Shown: in pieces, positions 1 through 16,200 of the stretch
Numbering within the stretch: position 1 is the first letter of the stretch
Layout of the letters: each line of letters starts with the position of its first letter
Assembly: GCA_030068075.1 (NCBI GenBank)
Contig: CM057841.1
Coordinates: 4,090,565-4,154,564 of the forward strand
Length of the DNA: 64,000 nt
Direction: 5' to 3'
Source: Paguma larvata
Taxonomy: Eukaryota > Chordata > Mammalia > Carnivora > Viverridae
Program-made: the position numbers and the translations under genes
Notes under the pieces: generated by a model
Database searches by the model: none
Told to the model about the DNA's origin: nothing
What the model saw: the letters and a program-made list of their open reading frames with translations, nothing else

Positions 1-4324
<4,324 letters not shown>

Positions 4325-4945
4325 AGGTGGAGGGGGAGGGTGGGGGCGGGGCTGGCTGGGGGCTGCTCCCCCTCCCACCCCCCCTCTTTTCCCCCTCTGA
4401 AGAAGATGGGCAGAGGAGTGACAGCCGAATGACAGCCGGCAGCAACTGGAATGGCAGCAGTTAGGGTGGGGTGGGGGTTGGGGTGGGGCGGGGAATGGGG
4501 AAGTGCGCGCACAGACCCACACAGACACATGCACCCAGACACAGAGGGAAGGGTCGGGATGGGGAGGGGGTGCACAGCAGGGCGGGGTAGGACCCCCAGA
4601 GCCCCTCCCCAAAACAGCCTCTCCTTCCTTTTACCCTCTTTCTCCCCTTCCCCACCGTAGAAACATAGTGTGTTTATATTTTATGGCCAAACTATTTTGA
4701 ATTTTGTTGTCCTACCCCCGGTGCCCTTGCCTTTTCCCCCTCCAGGACCACTGCTCCCGTCCTCTTGGCCTCTGGTCCTCTCCCTGGTGTCCGCCCTCCC
4801 CGGTTTCTTACGTAGTTGATTCTCTCCTCCTTAGTCTTCCCCGACCTGCGCCCCAGCCCCGTGGCCCGGTCCCTCTCCTCTCTGTGGCAGTTTCATATTT
4901 GCTAAGACGAATTTGCTCATTAAACATTTTGTTGTATTTTACTTT
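4325..4945 (+). terminator. U2AF2: U2AF2 3'UTR and poly(A) signal
   Basis: GC-rich 3'UTR following TAG. The only convincing hexamer is ATTAAA at 4919-4924, followed about 25-40 bases later by a GU-rich stretch (CTGTGTCTCGTGTGTGT) suited to CstF. Cleavage near 4940-4950 is inferred. EPN1's CpG island begins within about 50 bp. Confidence 0.75.
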
Positions 4946-4989
4946 ATGGAGCTGCTCTGTGTCTCGTGTGTGTACCCGCGCCCTTCCCT

Positions 4990-5724
4990 CGGTCATTGGC
5001 TCTAGACTGCGGCCCTGCGCCCGCTGTCACCGGCCCTGGCGCCCTTGGCATGCCCTGCGGGGCACACCCCGCCTGCGTGGCCGGCTGCCCGGGGTTGGCG
5101 GGGGCGGGGCTCCGGGGACCCAGGCGCCTGTCGGGCCTCCGCGTGCGAGTCCGCTGGGCAGGAGAAGGGGGCGCCTAGCGCACCGCGGGGTGCTGGGGGT
5201 GTGGCCTCGCGGACTTGGGCACGGCGCGCCCCTTTCCTCGCCTCCCCCCACCTCCCTCGGCCGAGCTTGCCGGCCGGGCCTCTCTGAGACCGCCACTCCT
5301 ACAAGGGCGTCCCCGGGACCTCGAGGCCCCGCCTGGCCACGGCGCCCGCGCGCCGGAAGTGACGCACGGGGCGGGTGGGGCCACGGAAGCGGCGGCTGCG
5401 CAGACCTGTTGAGGGCGGGGTCGCTGGGGCCAAGGGCGGCGCGGAGGGCGGGGCGCGCCGCCACTTCCGCTTCCGGTCCGTCGCCGCCTTCGGTTGCTTC
5501 CCCTCCGTTCGGCGGCTCCCCTCCCCCGCCCGGCTCTCTGCGCCCCTCCCGGGCGCCGGGGCGGCGGGGCCGTCGGCGTGCGGCCTTCCGTGCGTCCGCG
5601 CGTGCGCCCGAGTGCGCCTCCACGTCTGCTGCCCGCGGTCAGGCGCGCGCCCCGCGACACCGAGGCCGAGCGGGGCAGGGGGCTGCCCGCCATGACCCCC
5701 CGGAGCCCGGCGTGAGGGGCCGAG
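4990..5724 (+). promoter_or_regulatory. EPN1: CpG-island promoter and untranslated first exon of EPN1
   Basis: The region is extremely CpG-dense and has no TATA box. ETS/GABP-type motifs are present: CCGGAAGTGACG at 5353-5364, where the ETS core abuts a CRE-like TGACG, and inverted CTTCCG cores at about 5463-5477. A noncoding first exon ends at a strong donor (CCGAG|GTGAGC, last exon base 5724). A short upstream reading frame (ATG at 5692, MTPRSPA) ends before the donor. The first coding exon is at 8637-8896. Assignment to EPN1 rests on strand, position and the donor; the TSS (about 5450-5500) is inferred. Confidence 0.75.
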
Positions 5725-8636
5725 GTGAGCGCGGGCCGGGGCGCGGCGGGCCGGGGGCTTTCGGGCGTCCGTGGCATGCGGCCCCTGGCTCATCGCCTCG
5801 GCCTTTGTGTGTCGGCGCCCGTGTCTTTCCACCCCGCGGTGTCTGTGTTGGTCCGTCTCCCGCCGGCGTCTGCCCGGGCCTCGGTGCTGCCGGTGTCAGC
5901 GTCCGGTGTGGCGCTTCCACCGGACGCCGGTCCCCGTGTGTCGGCCCCTGTTAGTGTCGGTGTGCACTGCTCAGGAATGGTGGTCGTGCCCCTCTCTCTT
6001 TCCCTTTCCCTCTCTTCTCTGTCTTCTCTCTTCCTCTGAGCTTCCGTGTCTGCAGTTCCCGGTGACCCTAGTCCCCGTCTTTCTGCATCTTCCTCCCCCC
6101 GTTTCCCCATTCATCGTCCCTTGCGCACATCCCCAACCCCGAGGTCCCTCTGCGTGCTTCTGCTGCTTGGTCTGGGATCTGCCCCCTCCCCCAGGTTCTG
6201 GAGTCTCGGGGCGGGGGGCGGGGCGCGGCGGCGAGAAGGGGGGAGATCGAAAGCCCGGCTGTGGAATCAGAGGCCCATTGCCTGGCCAGTCTGTAGTGGT
6301 TATCAGGTGACTTCTCCTCTCATTTCCAAACCTCCACTTCTTAGTGTTTGAAGTTAGGGTTGTTCACAGTTCGTGCATCCGAGGTTCGCTGTGCACGTTC
6401 ACGGAGGTGGTAGTGGTAAAGCCCCGCGCCCCGCCATCAGCTGCTGGGACCGCTGGGTTCCGCTCTTAACAGGTTTTCAGCTGCACAGGGCTCATGTGGG
6501 ACATCAGTCATTCGCCTGCCCCTTGGAGTATTTTGCCATATTGTTTGTACTCGATCTAATGCTTCTCTTTGAGAGTCCGTTTATATTGAAAACCTTGCTT
6601 TTATTCTAAACAGTATCTGAAGTTGTGTTGACCGCGTTTTCTGACACAGTTTGGTGTAATCACCCAATATCCAAGCAGTGCATCTTCTGATACCAGCCTT
6701 TTGGACACTTTTTTTTTTTTTTTTCTTCCCCTCCGATATCAGCAGGCAGTGTTATTGAGCTTCTACTATCTGTGGGGCAGGGCGCCAAGCACTGTGTGTA
6801 CCCGTCTTATTTGATCAGCTAACCTGCCAGGTAGGAATTCTTTTTTTCATTTCAGAGTTGAGCAAACTGAGTCTCAAGGAGTTTGCTCTGCTGGTAGCTC
6901 ATGGCCAGGATTTGGGCCCAAAGTTCTTGTTCTTTGTATCATCTCTTAATTTTTTTCCTTCTTTAAGTAGTAGTGCCGGGTTGCTGTCTCTTTCTTCCAG
7001 GGCCTCGGTCCTTTCTCCTTGTCCCACCTCACTGTCTCTGGTTGTGACTCTGTCTCTGGGTAATTCCTTCGCCTGGGTTTCTCGTTCCTCTTCTCGTTTG
7101 TCTCATTCCCTTCCCTCTGTCTCCTCTGTGCTGGTCACATCGGCGCTTCGTCCTGGTGTGCCCAGCTGGCCTGCCGGGCCCCCTGCCCGGCTCACAGCTG
7201 CCTCCCCGTGCCCGGCTCTCCCGCCGGAATTGAAAGCTGGGGCCAGCCCGGCAGTCCCAGGACTTAGGCTGTGGGAGGGCTTGTTGGAATGCAGTGTGGA
7301 CCCAGGTGCCCAGAGTCTGCTCTGTATCCAGGGTGAGGCCTGTGTCCCAGGGCAGGGGAGTCACTCTTCCTGCGCCTCAGTTTCCTCCCCCTGTGAGGTG
7401 CTGTGAATCACGGAGTTGGGAAGATTGACTGAGTCACCGTGTGTAAAGCATGGGGAGGAATGCTTGGCACAGGGTAAGGGTCGTGTCACTGCTTGCTGTG
7501 ATTGTCACCTTCTGTCTGGTTCCCGCCCTTCTGTACCTTCCCGTCACCTTACTCTCGGCACGGGTTAGTTTAAAAGTGTAAGTTTTGGTGTCCGAGCAGC
7601 CAGAGGTTGAGTCTTTGCTGCCGCGCTTAGTGTGTGACCTTGGCCGAGTTGTTTGGTCTCCACAAGCCCCGTCGGTGGTGTTGAGATCATGGGCATCTCT
7701 TGGTCAGCAAGCACCTGGCATGCGGCTGGGACCCAGGGGGTGGCCGGGCTCGTCCTTATCTCTCCTCCCCCGAGCCTCCTGCCCTCCCCCACCCCCCACC
7801 CCGGGACACCTCGACCCCCTGACGGTCCCGGCCTCTCATTCTTTTCCATTGATTGGTCTCTTCCCTGCGTATCCTTGTTTCTGCCACAGATACTGCCCCT
7901 TCCACTCCTGGCCTCCCTCCTCCCTTTCTTCCAGCTGTTTATCGAATGGCTCTTCTGGGGCAGCTGTCCCCAGAGATGTGGTCTCTGTCCCTATGGGGCT
8001 CTTGGGGGTTGGCCTTAGCCACAGAATCAGACCCACAGATATGAAACACCGACGGGGCCCCTGGGGAACAACGACCGTGGTTTCGGGTGTGTAACATCTG
8101 GGAAGCTCAGGCCAGAGCCCTCTGGTGACGAGGAGTGACCTGGGTGACCCATCTCGGGACACCACCCACGTTTACAGCACACTTCCCACGCACCGGGTTC
8201 TCAGCTCCCAGGGAGCGGAACGAAACCCCACTTTACAGGGGAGAAGGCTGAGGTGCGGAAGTTCTTGGCCCACCCGGGGCAGGGGGCTCGGAAGTGCCCA
8301 GCTGAGATGCCCTGGCCTGTGATCCACCACCGCACACGCTGCCTCGCTGAGCAGGGGCCCCAAGCAGGAAGGAGCTGGGGATGTTTGAGGAACCGAAAGA
8401 TGGACCGGGTGACTAAGACGGGGGTTAACAAGGGCCAGAGCCTTCTAGGCTAGGGCTAGGACCTCCTCCTCCACCCTGAGGGGTGGTGGGGGGCCCCCAC
8501 GAGTGGGGGGGCTCAGGCCGGACAGCCCCAGTTCCCAGTTGTGTTTCTAAAGGGCCGTTACTTCTCAGATGCGGTGACCCACCAGCCCCTGCCGCTGCCG
8601 TCTTCCTTGAGTCGCCCCTGTCTCGCCACACCCCAG
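5725..8636 (+). other. EPN1: EPN1 intron 1 (5'UTR intron), with MIR relics
   Basis: No coding sequence is seen. Old MIR-type SINE relics are recognisable at about 6745-6925 (minus), 7350-7505 (plus), 7575-7660 (plus) and 8170-8300 (minus). Much of 5725-6300 is still CpG- and pyrimidine-rich and may extend the CpG island. Confidence 0.5.
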
Positions 8637-8668
8637 GGGGCCCGCCACCCTCACCGCCACCCGCCACC

Positions 8669-11600
8669 ATGTCGACCTCGTCGCTGCGGCGCCAGATGAA
8701 AAACATAGTCCACAACTACTCGGAGGCCGAGATCAAGGTCCGAGAAGCCACGAGCAACGACCCCTGGGGCCCGTCCAGCTCCCTCATGTCTGAGATCGCC
8801 GACCTCACCTACAACGTCGTCGCCTTCTCCGAGATCATGAGCATGATCTGGAAGCGGCTCAACGACCACGGCAAGAACTGGCGGCACGTCTACAAGGTCA
8901 GCGCCCAGGCCTGCCGGCGGGCGGGTGGGCGGGGCTCCGGGGGGGCGTGTCCGAGGACCTGGAGCCGGGGCGTTTGTGTAAACCTCTCCCTCCCGCCCTC
9001 CCTTTCATTTAACAAAGGCAACAAACGGGTAAGGGTCTTAAGAGTTTTGAGTCTTAGGATTTAAACTTCTTTTTGAAAATGGGCACGGTTTCAAGATTCA
9101 CCCACTTAGGAGGCCTCAGCGGGTGCTCAGTGTTCGTCCCTCTGCGTGCCCAGAGCCTGGTTCCCTCTCAGAAGCAGCTGGTACCTCCTGCTTCTGTTTT
9201 TCCTCCGGGACCATCTGTGTGTGCGTGTCCCTGGCACCAGGGACCTGGGGGGGACTGTGGAGCTGTCGAGGACCGCCGCTGCAGTCCCAGTACTAGCCGG
9301 GCGCAGTTCTCAGGGCTCAGGACCACGGGTGGAAGGTGGTGGGTTTCCTCAAGGCTCGGTCGTATCCCGGTTTTAAAAAGGAAGGCGAAGCTGTATCTCA
9401 GAGGTCGTTCCCGTTCGGGTGTAGGAGATCGGTCACCGTGTTTTCTTTCTCTTCTTCTTTATTTTTTTGACAAGTGCAAGTGCTGCCTGGTGACGGATCT
9501 TTAAGTGGTCTGTGACGTTTTGCTTTTATGAACAAGGCTGCCGCAAATCCCCTCGTACTTTTGCCATTTTCTAGAACTGGGATTTCTGGGTCGAGGGGCA
9601 CATGCACGTGTCACGTCCATAAACGTGGACAGAGTGCCCTCCACGGAAGCGGGCTCCTTACCGGTCCGGCGACGGGTGCTCACGTCCTCACCCGGTGGAC
9701 AGACTGCAGGCTTGCGGTCAAAGGGAATGTGCCTTCGGGCAGTGCTCGTGAGCGGATCTCAGCCTCCTGGTCTGGAGCCTGGCATCCTCCCCTTGGGCCA
9801 GGAGGCGGTGGTGGCCCCCATTCCCGGCAGCGTGGCTCCGACCAGCCTGTGGACATTCTTGCGTGTGAGGGTCTGGCTGCTGGGGCGGGAGCCGGAGAGT
9901 GAGGTTCAGGAGAGTGAGGTTCAGGCGGGTCCTCTTGTTGCCCTTCGTTTGGTGACCGCTGGCCGCGGGCCTGCTGTGTCTGTGGCGGTGGGCAAGGCGG
10001 ATGAGGCCCCTGGTCTCGGGGACTCCAGCTGGGGCCTGCACTGGCCGGGCTCTCTGTCCCTCAGGGCACAGTGCTCCCCTCATTTCTCAGACCTGGAGAA
10101 GCTGTGGCTCGTTCTTACGCCCACCCCAACAGACCCGGATTGGTTCCTCAATCCCACGGGCCCCATGGCAGGTCAGTTATTTGGTGGTTTGTCGTGAAGG
10201 ACTGGGTGGCGTTTGTCTAGCTGAGAATCGGGAAGGGGTAGGAGTGTCTGGGTGAGCCGTTGTGTGGAGGGAAAGGGGGGTGGGCTCTTGAAACTGCGAG
10301 GGAAGGCTCAGTGGGGCTGGTGGACTGTGTACAGCCGGAGAAACACTGCTGGAGACAGAGAATGCGAAGTACTTTTCCTGTCCCCCCTTTTCAGGTGAGG
10401 AAACTGAGGCACAAGGAGGCTCGGGGCCACCCAGGGAGTATGGGGTGGGAGGGGAGCCCTGGAGCCCGTTCTCTTGACTGGGCTGTATCACCTCCCTTCT
10501 CTGAGGAATGCAGGGTCTCAATTTTTATTTTCTCAGTGTTTACTTGTTTTTTAATGTTTATGAGGGAGAGGGAGGGTGGGTGAGCAGGGGAGGGGCAGAG
10601 AGAGAGGGGGAGACACAGGATCCGAAGCAGGCCCCAGGCTCCGAGCTGTCAGCACAGAGCCCGACGCGGGCCTGGAAATCACGAACCGCGAGATCATGAC
10701 CTGAACCGAAGTCGGACGTTTAACCAACTGAGCCACCCGTTTTATTTGTTAAAACCAGAGGTCGACAAACTACAGGCCGGGCCCGAAATCTGACTGGCCA
10801 CCTGTGTTGGTGGGTGAAGCTTCATCGGTGCGTGGCTGCTCGCCCATCTGCGGCCACGTCCCCTGTGCACAGGGGCTGTGTGGCCTGAAAAGCTGGGTCA
10901 TCGTCGCCTGGCCCTTTGAGAAGTTGTTTGCGGATTCCTGTGTTACTTTTTTTGTTATTTTATTTTTGTAAATAACGTTTTTTTACTTTTTTAAGTTCAG
11001 TTATTGAGAGAGAGAGAGTCCGAGAGTCACGTGCATAGGCAGGGGAGGAGGAGAGGCAAGGAGAGAGAATTCCAAGCAGACTCCATGCTGTCAGTGCAGA
11101 GCCAGACGTGAGGCTCGAACCCACGGACTGGGAGATGACCTGACCTGAGGTGAAGCCAAGAGTCAGATGCTCCACCGACTGAGCCACCCAGGCGCCCCAT
11201 GTGGAACTCTCATTCGTATTCTGGTGTCCCGGGGGATTTAGGAGCAGGCTGTTTCAAAAATTAGCAGGGACTGTTGGGCTGTCCAGTTGCTCACTTTTAA
11301 GAATACGTTCACGTTTTCTGTTGTTGTACACGTCATGAGTGTGCAGCCGGGTGAGTGCTCACATGTGCACACAACCTGTGTAGCCGCCATCCTGATGGGG
11401 AGAGAGGATGTCCCCGCCTCCTCCAGAAGCATCCTGTCCTCCCTTCTCTTTGTCAAGTTTGTTCTAGAACTTTCCATGGACCCATGCACAGGGTTCTTTG
11501 CATCTGCTTAGCTGCTCACGGCCACATCCCGGAGGCTGGCGTGTGCGGCAGCTGCTTATGCGGTTATGTTATGTTCCGTTGCTGTGTGCGTGCTGCTCCC

Positions 11601-13268
11601 CCGTGGGCACGCCGTACTTCGTATGTGCGCGTTTTACCCTTGAGGGTGTTTGGGTGTTTTCTGGGTTCACGGGCCATCTAACTGCAGCTCCGAAGTCTCC
11701 AGAGCTCTGAAAGGAAGTTTTTACACGTTTTGGGGGGCAAGTCCCATCCCAGACTGGGGGGCAGGTGGTCTATCGGCATCTGTGGCGCTCACGCAGCTTG
11801 GCTGTTGGTGTGACCTTCTGCTGGAGACTTCTGTTTTATGTCGCGTGTGGCCTTTCTGGTCTGAACTCGGGGAGCCTGCCTTCCACCTTTCCTTTCCACT
11901 GAGGCGGAAACACCTCAGGGCCGGTTAAAGACTAACCTCTGATGGCTGGTGTAAGAACCACCCCCACGGCTGAAGGCGCGGCTCTCTGGGAAGAAAGGCC
12001 GAGCAGACCCAGAGACCCACAGCAGGGTTCCCTGGCAAATCGGAGCTGTTCGGAGCTGTTCAGAGAGCTCGGCCGAAACCGAAGGTCCTCCCTCTGTTGT
12101 TTCGCCGTGCTCCGGGTGGACTTTGGGGGCTCTGTGAAGCCCCCAGGACCCTCTGCAAACCGTGAGGGGTGCTGTTGTCCGAGGACTGCCGTTTCCTTTC
12201 TCCCATTCCGTTTTAACTTGTCGGAAAGAGAATTTGTTGTCGTGTCGTAAAATTCAGAGGCTGTCACAGGGCGTTTGCTCCTCCCTGTCCTTTTGTTCAT
12301 GTTCATGCCGTCCCAGCACGCTTGGTCGTCTACAGAGAGCCCAGCCCGAATCGGCCCGCGGGCTCGGCGCCTGCCTCCCTCCCTCCCTCCCACCTCACAA
12401 GCGAGTTCCCTCCTTGTCGCCTTCAGAGTCGCGAAGCTCTCCACGGGAAGTGACACGTAGGACGGCACGGCAGGGATGGCAGTCTGGCTGTCCGTGCACC
12501 AGAGTGCTCCTGAACGTGATTTAACGAGTCTGTTTTTGTGGTTTTAGAGAAATAGAGCGGGCCTGCCCCGCGCGGGGAAACTCGCAGTGACCGTACCTGC
12601 CTTTCTCCCCATTCCTGATTTTTATTGAGCTGCGCGTCGGCCCCGTGCCGTGCAGTTCGCCCTCGTGGAGCAGTGACGTGGAGCACCGCCACTCTGCCCA
12701 GTCCCAGAGTATTTGCGCCACTAGCACATAGACTGTCCGCCGGGAGCCACCCGCCCTGGCAGCCCCGAATCTCCTTCTGTGAACCACATCCTCTGCGGAT
12801 GTACCTGTCGGGGACGTTTCGTCTGAGGACAGTCCTGCCCCGCGTGCTCCTTGGTGTCCGTGGGGTCCCTCCAGGTGGCCGCACGCAGCAGCGCTGTGTT
12901 CTCTCTCATGGCCGTGTAGCAGCCTGCCGGGCCGCGCGTGTCTGTCCGTGTGAGGGCTGGCGCCAGGACCGGAACCCGGGCTGCCGGGTGAGTGACCGCC
13001 GTGCGCCCCGCCCTGCAGGCCATGACGCTGATGGAGTACCTCATCAAGACGGGCTCGGAGCGCGTGTCCCAGCAGTGCAAGGAGAACATGTACGCCGTGC
13101 AGACCCTCAAGGACTTCCAGTACGTGGACCGCGACGGCAAGGACCAGGGCGTGAACGTGCGCGAGAAGGCCAAGCAGCTGGTGGCCCTGCTCCGGGACGA
13201 GGACCGGCTGCGGGAGGAGCGCGCCCATGCGCTCAAGACCAAGGAGAAGCTGGCGCAGACCGCCACAG
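8669..13268 (+). CDS. EPN1: EPN1 ENTH-domain exons
   Basis: Exons 8669-8896 and 13019-13268 encode residues 1-159. They include the N-terminal amphipathic helix 0 region (basic SLRRQMKN) that folds on PtdIns(4,5)P2 in the known epsin ENTH structure, and the helical ENTH fold (SSLMSEIADLTYN, LMEYLIKTGSERV, LKDFQYVDRDGKDQG). The intervening intron contains two SINEs, a hAT relic and an old LINE fragment. Confidence 0.95.
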
Positions 13269-16200
13269 GTGAGGCCGGCCCGGGGAGGGCCCCGAGCCTC
13301 TGCGCCCTCCCGGCCCACCCCCTCCTTCTCAAAGCTTCCCGTCCTTGCCAGGCACCCTCTTGCTCCCCTCCTTCCCGGCCGAGCAGGCCAGGGTTCCAGA
13401 TTGGGGCTCTCCCCTCTCCACGCCATCCTTTCTCCTCATTTGAGGGGTGACAGGCCATGGGCCTCCTCTGTACCCCTGCGTCCCCCCCCTCTTGCTCTGG
13501 GACCCTAGAGCTGAGAGATGTTCTGTCCACCTGCCAGTGCTAACCAAGAGCTGCCCCAGGGCCCGGGTGCGTCCCTGCCTGAGAGCGGTCCGTGCCGAAG
13601 ATGTAGAGAAGTGACTGGGAGGGGGTAGCCCGAGGTCTGAGGTCAGGGGGTGCCAGCTGGGAGCAGCAGGCGGGTGCTCAGTATCAGGTCCTTGCACCCT
13701 GTCTGTCCCTCCTCCCGGGTAGTCACCCCCTTCCTGGTCACGTCTTGTCTCAGCCGCACCCATGATGGGAGCAGGGGCCGAGGATGCAGGTGGCGTTCTT
13801 CCCCCGGCACCCAGCTGGTCCTGGCGTGCAGTTCGCCACCAGCCCTGGACACGTGGGAGCGCGTGGGCCTGGAGGCCTGGGTCCCCCCGGCTCGAAGCAG
13901 GCCCCAGGCGTGCAGCCTGGAAACCGAGGTGGCAGCTCTGAGGCTCCCTCCCGCACATGCTCCCTCTGCCGCCGGGCTGCTGTTCTCAGGCCAGCAGGGC
14001 ATCCTTCCTTGACCGCCCCTCATTCCCTCTTCTCCGCGGGGGGCCGGACAAACCCAGCTCGCAGCCCGCCCCCCCAAAGTTAGCCCCCCGCCTGGGCCGT
14101 GGGGTCCCTTCCCTCTGCCCAGCTGGGTCTCACTGCCTCTCCCCGCCGCAGCGTCCTCGGCAGCGGTGGGCTCCGGGCCCCCACCCGAGGCGGAGCAGGC
14201 GTGGCCGCAGAGCAGCGGGGAGGAGGAGCTGCAGCTGCAGCTGGCGCTGGCCATGAGCAAGGAGGAGGCCGACCAGGTACCGGGCCGGGCCGGGCGCGCA
14301 GGGCGCGGTGGGGTTTGACTTCCGTTCTCATCCCATCTCATGCCTCAGCGCCCCCTCCCCCCCCCCCCCCCCCCGACTCCTGAGGGCCTGTGCTCACTCT
14401 CCGCCCCCAGCTCTCTCTCTGCTGGCCCTCTCACCTGGTGTTCCTGTGTCTTCGGCCTGAAGAACTCTCGTCTCCTCTGGGATGCTCGTTCTGAGCGGCT
14501 CCCTTTCTGCTGTCTCTCTGCTCTGTCTCTGCCCGTCCCTCACCGGCTTGGGCGGCCGTGTCTGTGCTTCCAGTTCCGTCCGTCCTGGCTGTTTCCGTCC
14601 GTGTGTGTGTGTGTGTGTGTGTGTCTCTGCCTTTCCTTTTCTCCTCCTCCTCCTCCTTCTCCTCTCCTTCCTGCCGCCTACCTCTCTCTCTCTCTCCTTT
14701 CTCTCCCTCTCTCTCCTTTCTCTCCCTCTCTCTCCTTTCTCTCCCTCTCACTCCTTTATCTTCCTTTCTCTCCTTTCTCTCCCTCTCTCTCCTTTCTCTC
14801 CCTCTCTCTCCTGCCCCCCCACCTCATGTCCTGCCCCAGCCCCTTCACACTCTTTCTCCCTCTCTCCCTTCCTCTCTCCCTTTCTTTCCGTCTCTCTCTC
14901 CTCCTCTCTCTCTCTCTCTCTCTCTCCTCCTCTCTCTTTCTTTTCTCCTCTCTCTTTCTCTCTCTCCTGCCCCCCACCTTGTGTCCTGCCCCGGACCCCT
15001 CACACTCTCTCTCCCCTAGCCCCCGTCCTGCGGCCCCGAGGACGACGTCCAGCTCCAGCTGGCCCTTAGTTTGAGCCGTGAGGAGCACGACAAGGTCAGA
15101 GCAGCCCCCCTCCCTTCCCCAGGGCTCCCCTCAGACCTTCCTCAGGTCCCCGACTCCTTGCACCCCCTTGCCAGCCCCTCAGCAGCCCTGCCCCTGGCGT
15201 ACACACGTGTCAGGTGGGTCCTTCGACGGTGCGGTCACAGCACGGGAAGCAAATGCCTTGTGGCCGCTGCGTCCCCTCTGCCACAGCCCAGGACTTGGTC
15301 CCCTGCGCCCAGCGCAGCAGACACCGCAGAGTCAGGCGCCCGGCCCCGCGCTTCTGGAGCCTGTCCGAGCAGAGCCGGGTCAGGCCGGTCTCCCGCACAC
15401 CAGCCCTCCATCCCCACCCCAGACCGCACAGCCCTCCCCCTCCTCCCCTCCCACACATCGTCCACATCCCGTTTTAATTTTCAGTCGCCTTCGTTGCGTG
15501 TGGGACGGGGGCAGCCCCGTCGCTCGCATTCTGACCCTCCCTTGCCGCCCGCCTCCACGACCCACACAGGAAGAGCGGATCCGCCGTGGGGACGACCTGA
15601 GGCTGCAGATGGCCATAGAGGAGAGCAGGAGGGAGACCGGCGGCCGGGAGGAGGTGAGCACGGGCCGGGCGGCCGCGGCCGCGGGAACTGCTGACTCACG
15701 GAGACCTGGGGGGCCGGAGGGCACTGGAGTCGGGCCCTGCCGGGAGGCGCGCCTAGCTGAGCAGGACTAGAGCAAGGTACACTGAGGACGCCAGCCCGAT
15801 CAGGCAGGGAGGGGATGGCACACGTGTCCCCAGGCACCTCCTGAGTGTCGGCCACCCCCGGGACACTGAGGGTCAGTGGGTGAGCGGGACAGGTCTGGTC
15901 CCTGGCCTTGGGGGGCCCCGGTCCCCCAGTGCGGACACGATGTGTGGTGGCGGTTCGGTGTGCATTTCTTCATCCCCTCTTTCGGCCTTGCGGCTGCCCG
16001 GGGCCTGGCTGTGCACAGCAGGGCCAGGGTCGCTCACGTGGCCGGGGCGTCCAGGCCGGCCTCGTTCTGTGGCCTCACACGGGTTGCTGCGGTGTCCGGA
16101 GCGTCTTCACAGGGAGACTGGCCTCCAGGACGGCGGACTGGGAAGGTAGCTGCCTTCCCAATGGGTGGGCGGAAGGCAGGTAGCTGGGGCTGGCCCGGCG

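Noticed and set aside
4704..5954. A 416-codon plus-strand open frame over the U2AF2 3'UTR and EPN1 CpG island
   Set aside because: Composition-driven (GC-rich, Pro/Arg/Gly/Ala) frame crossing a poly(A) site and promoter, with overlapping frames equally open on both strands; no domain.
12521..13530. Minus-strand open frames of 269-301 codons opposite the ENTH exon
   Set aside because: Antisense shadow of a GC-rich conserved EPN1 exon; no recognisable domain.
14340..15074. Ser/Leu/Pro-rich open frames of 150-240 codons
   Set aside because: Pure product of the CT-rich tract; the true exon is 15020-15094.
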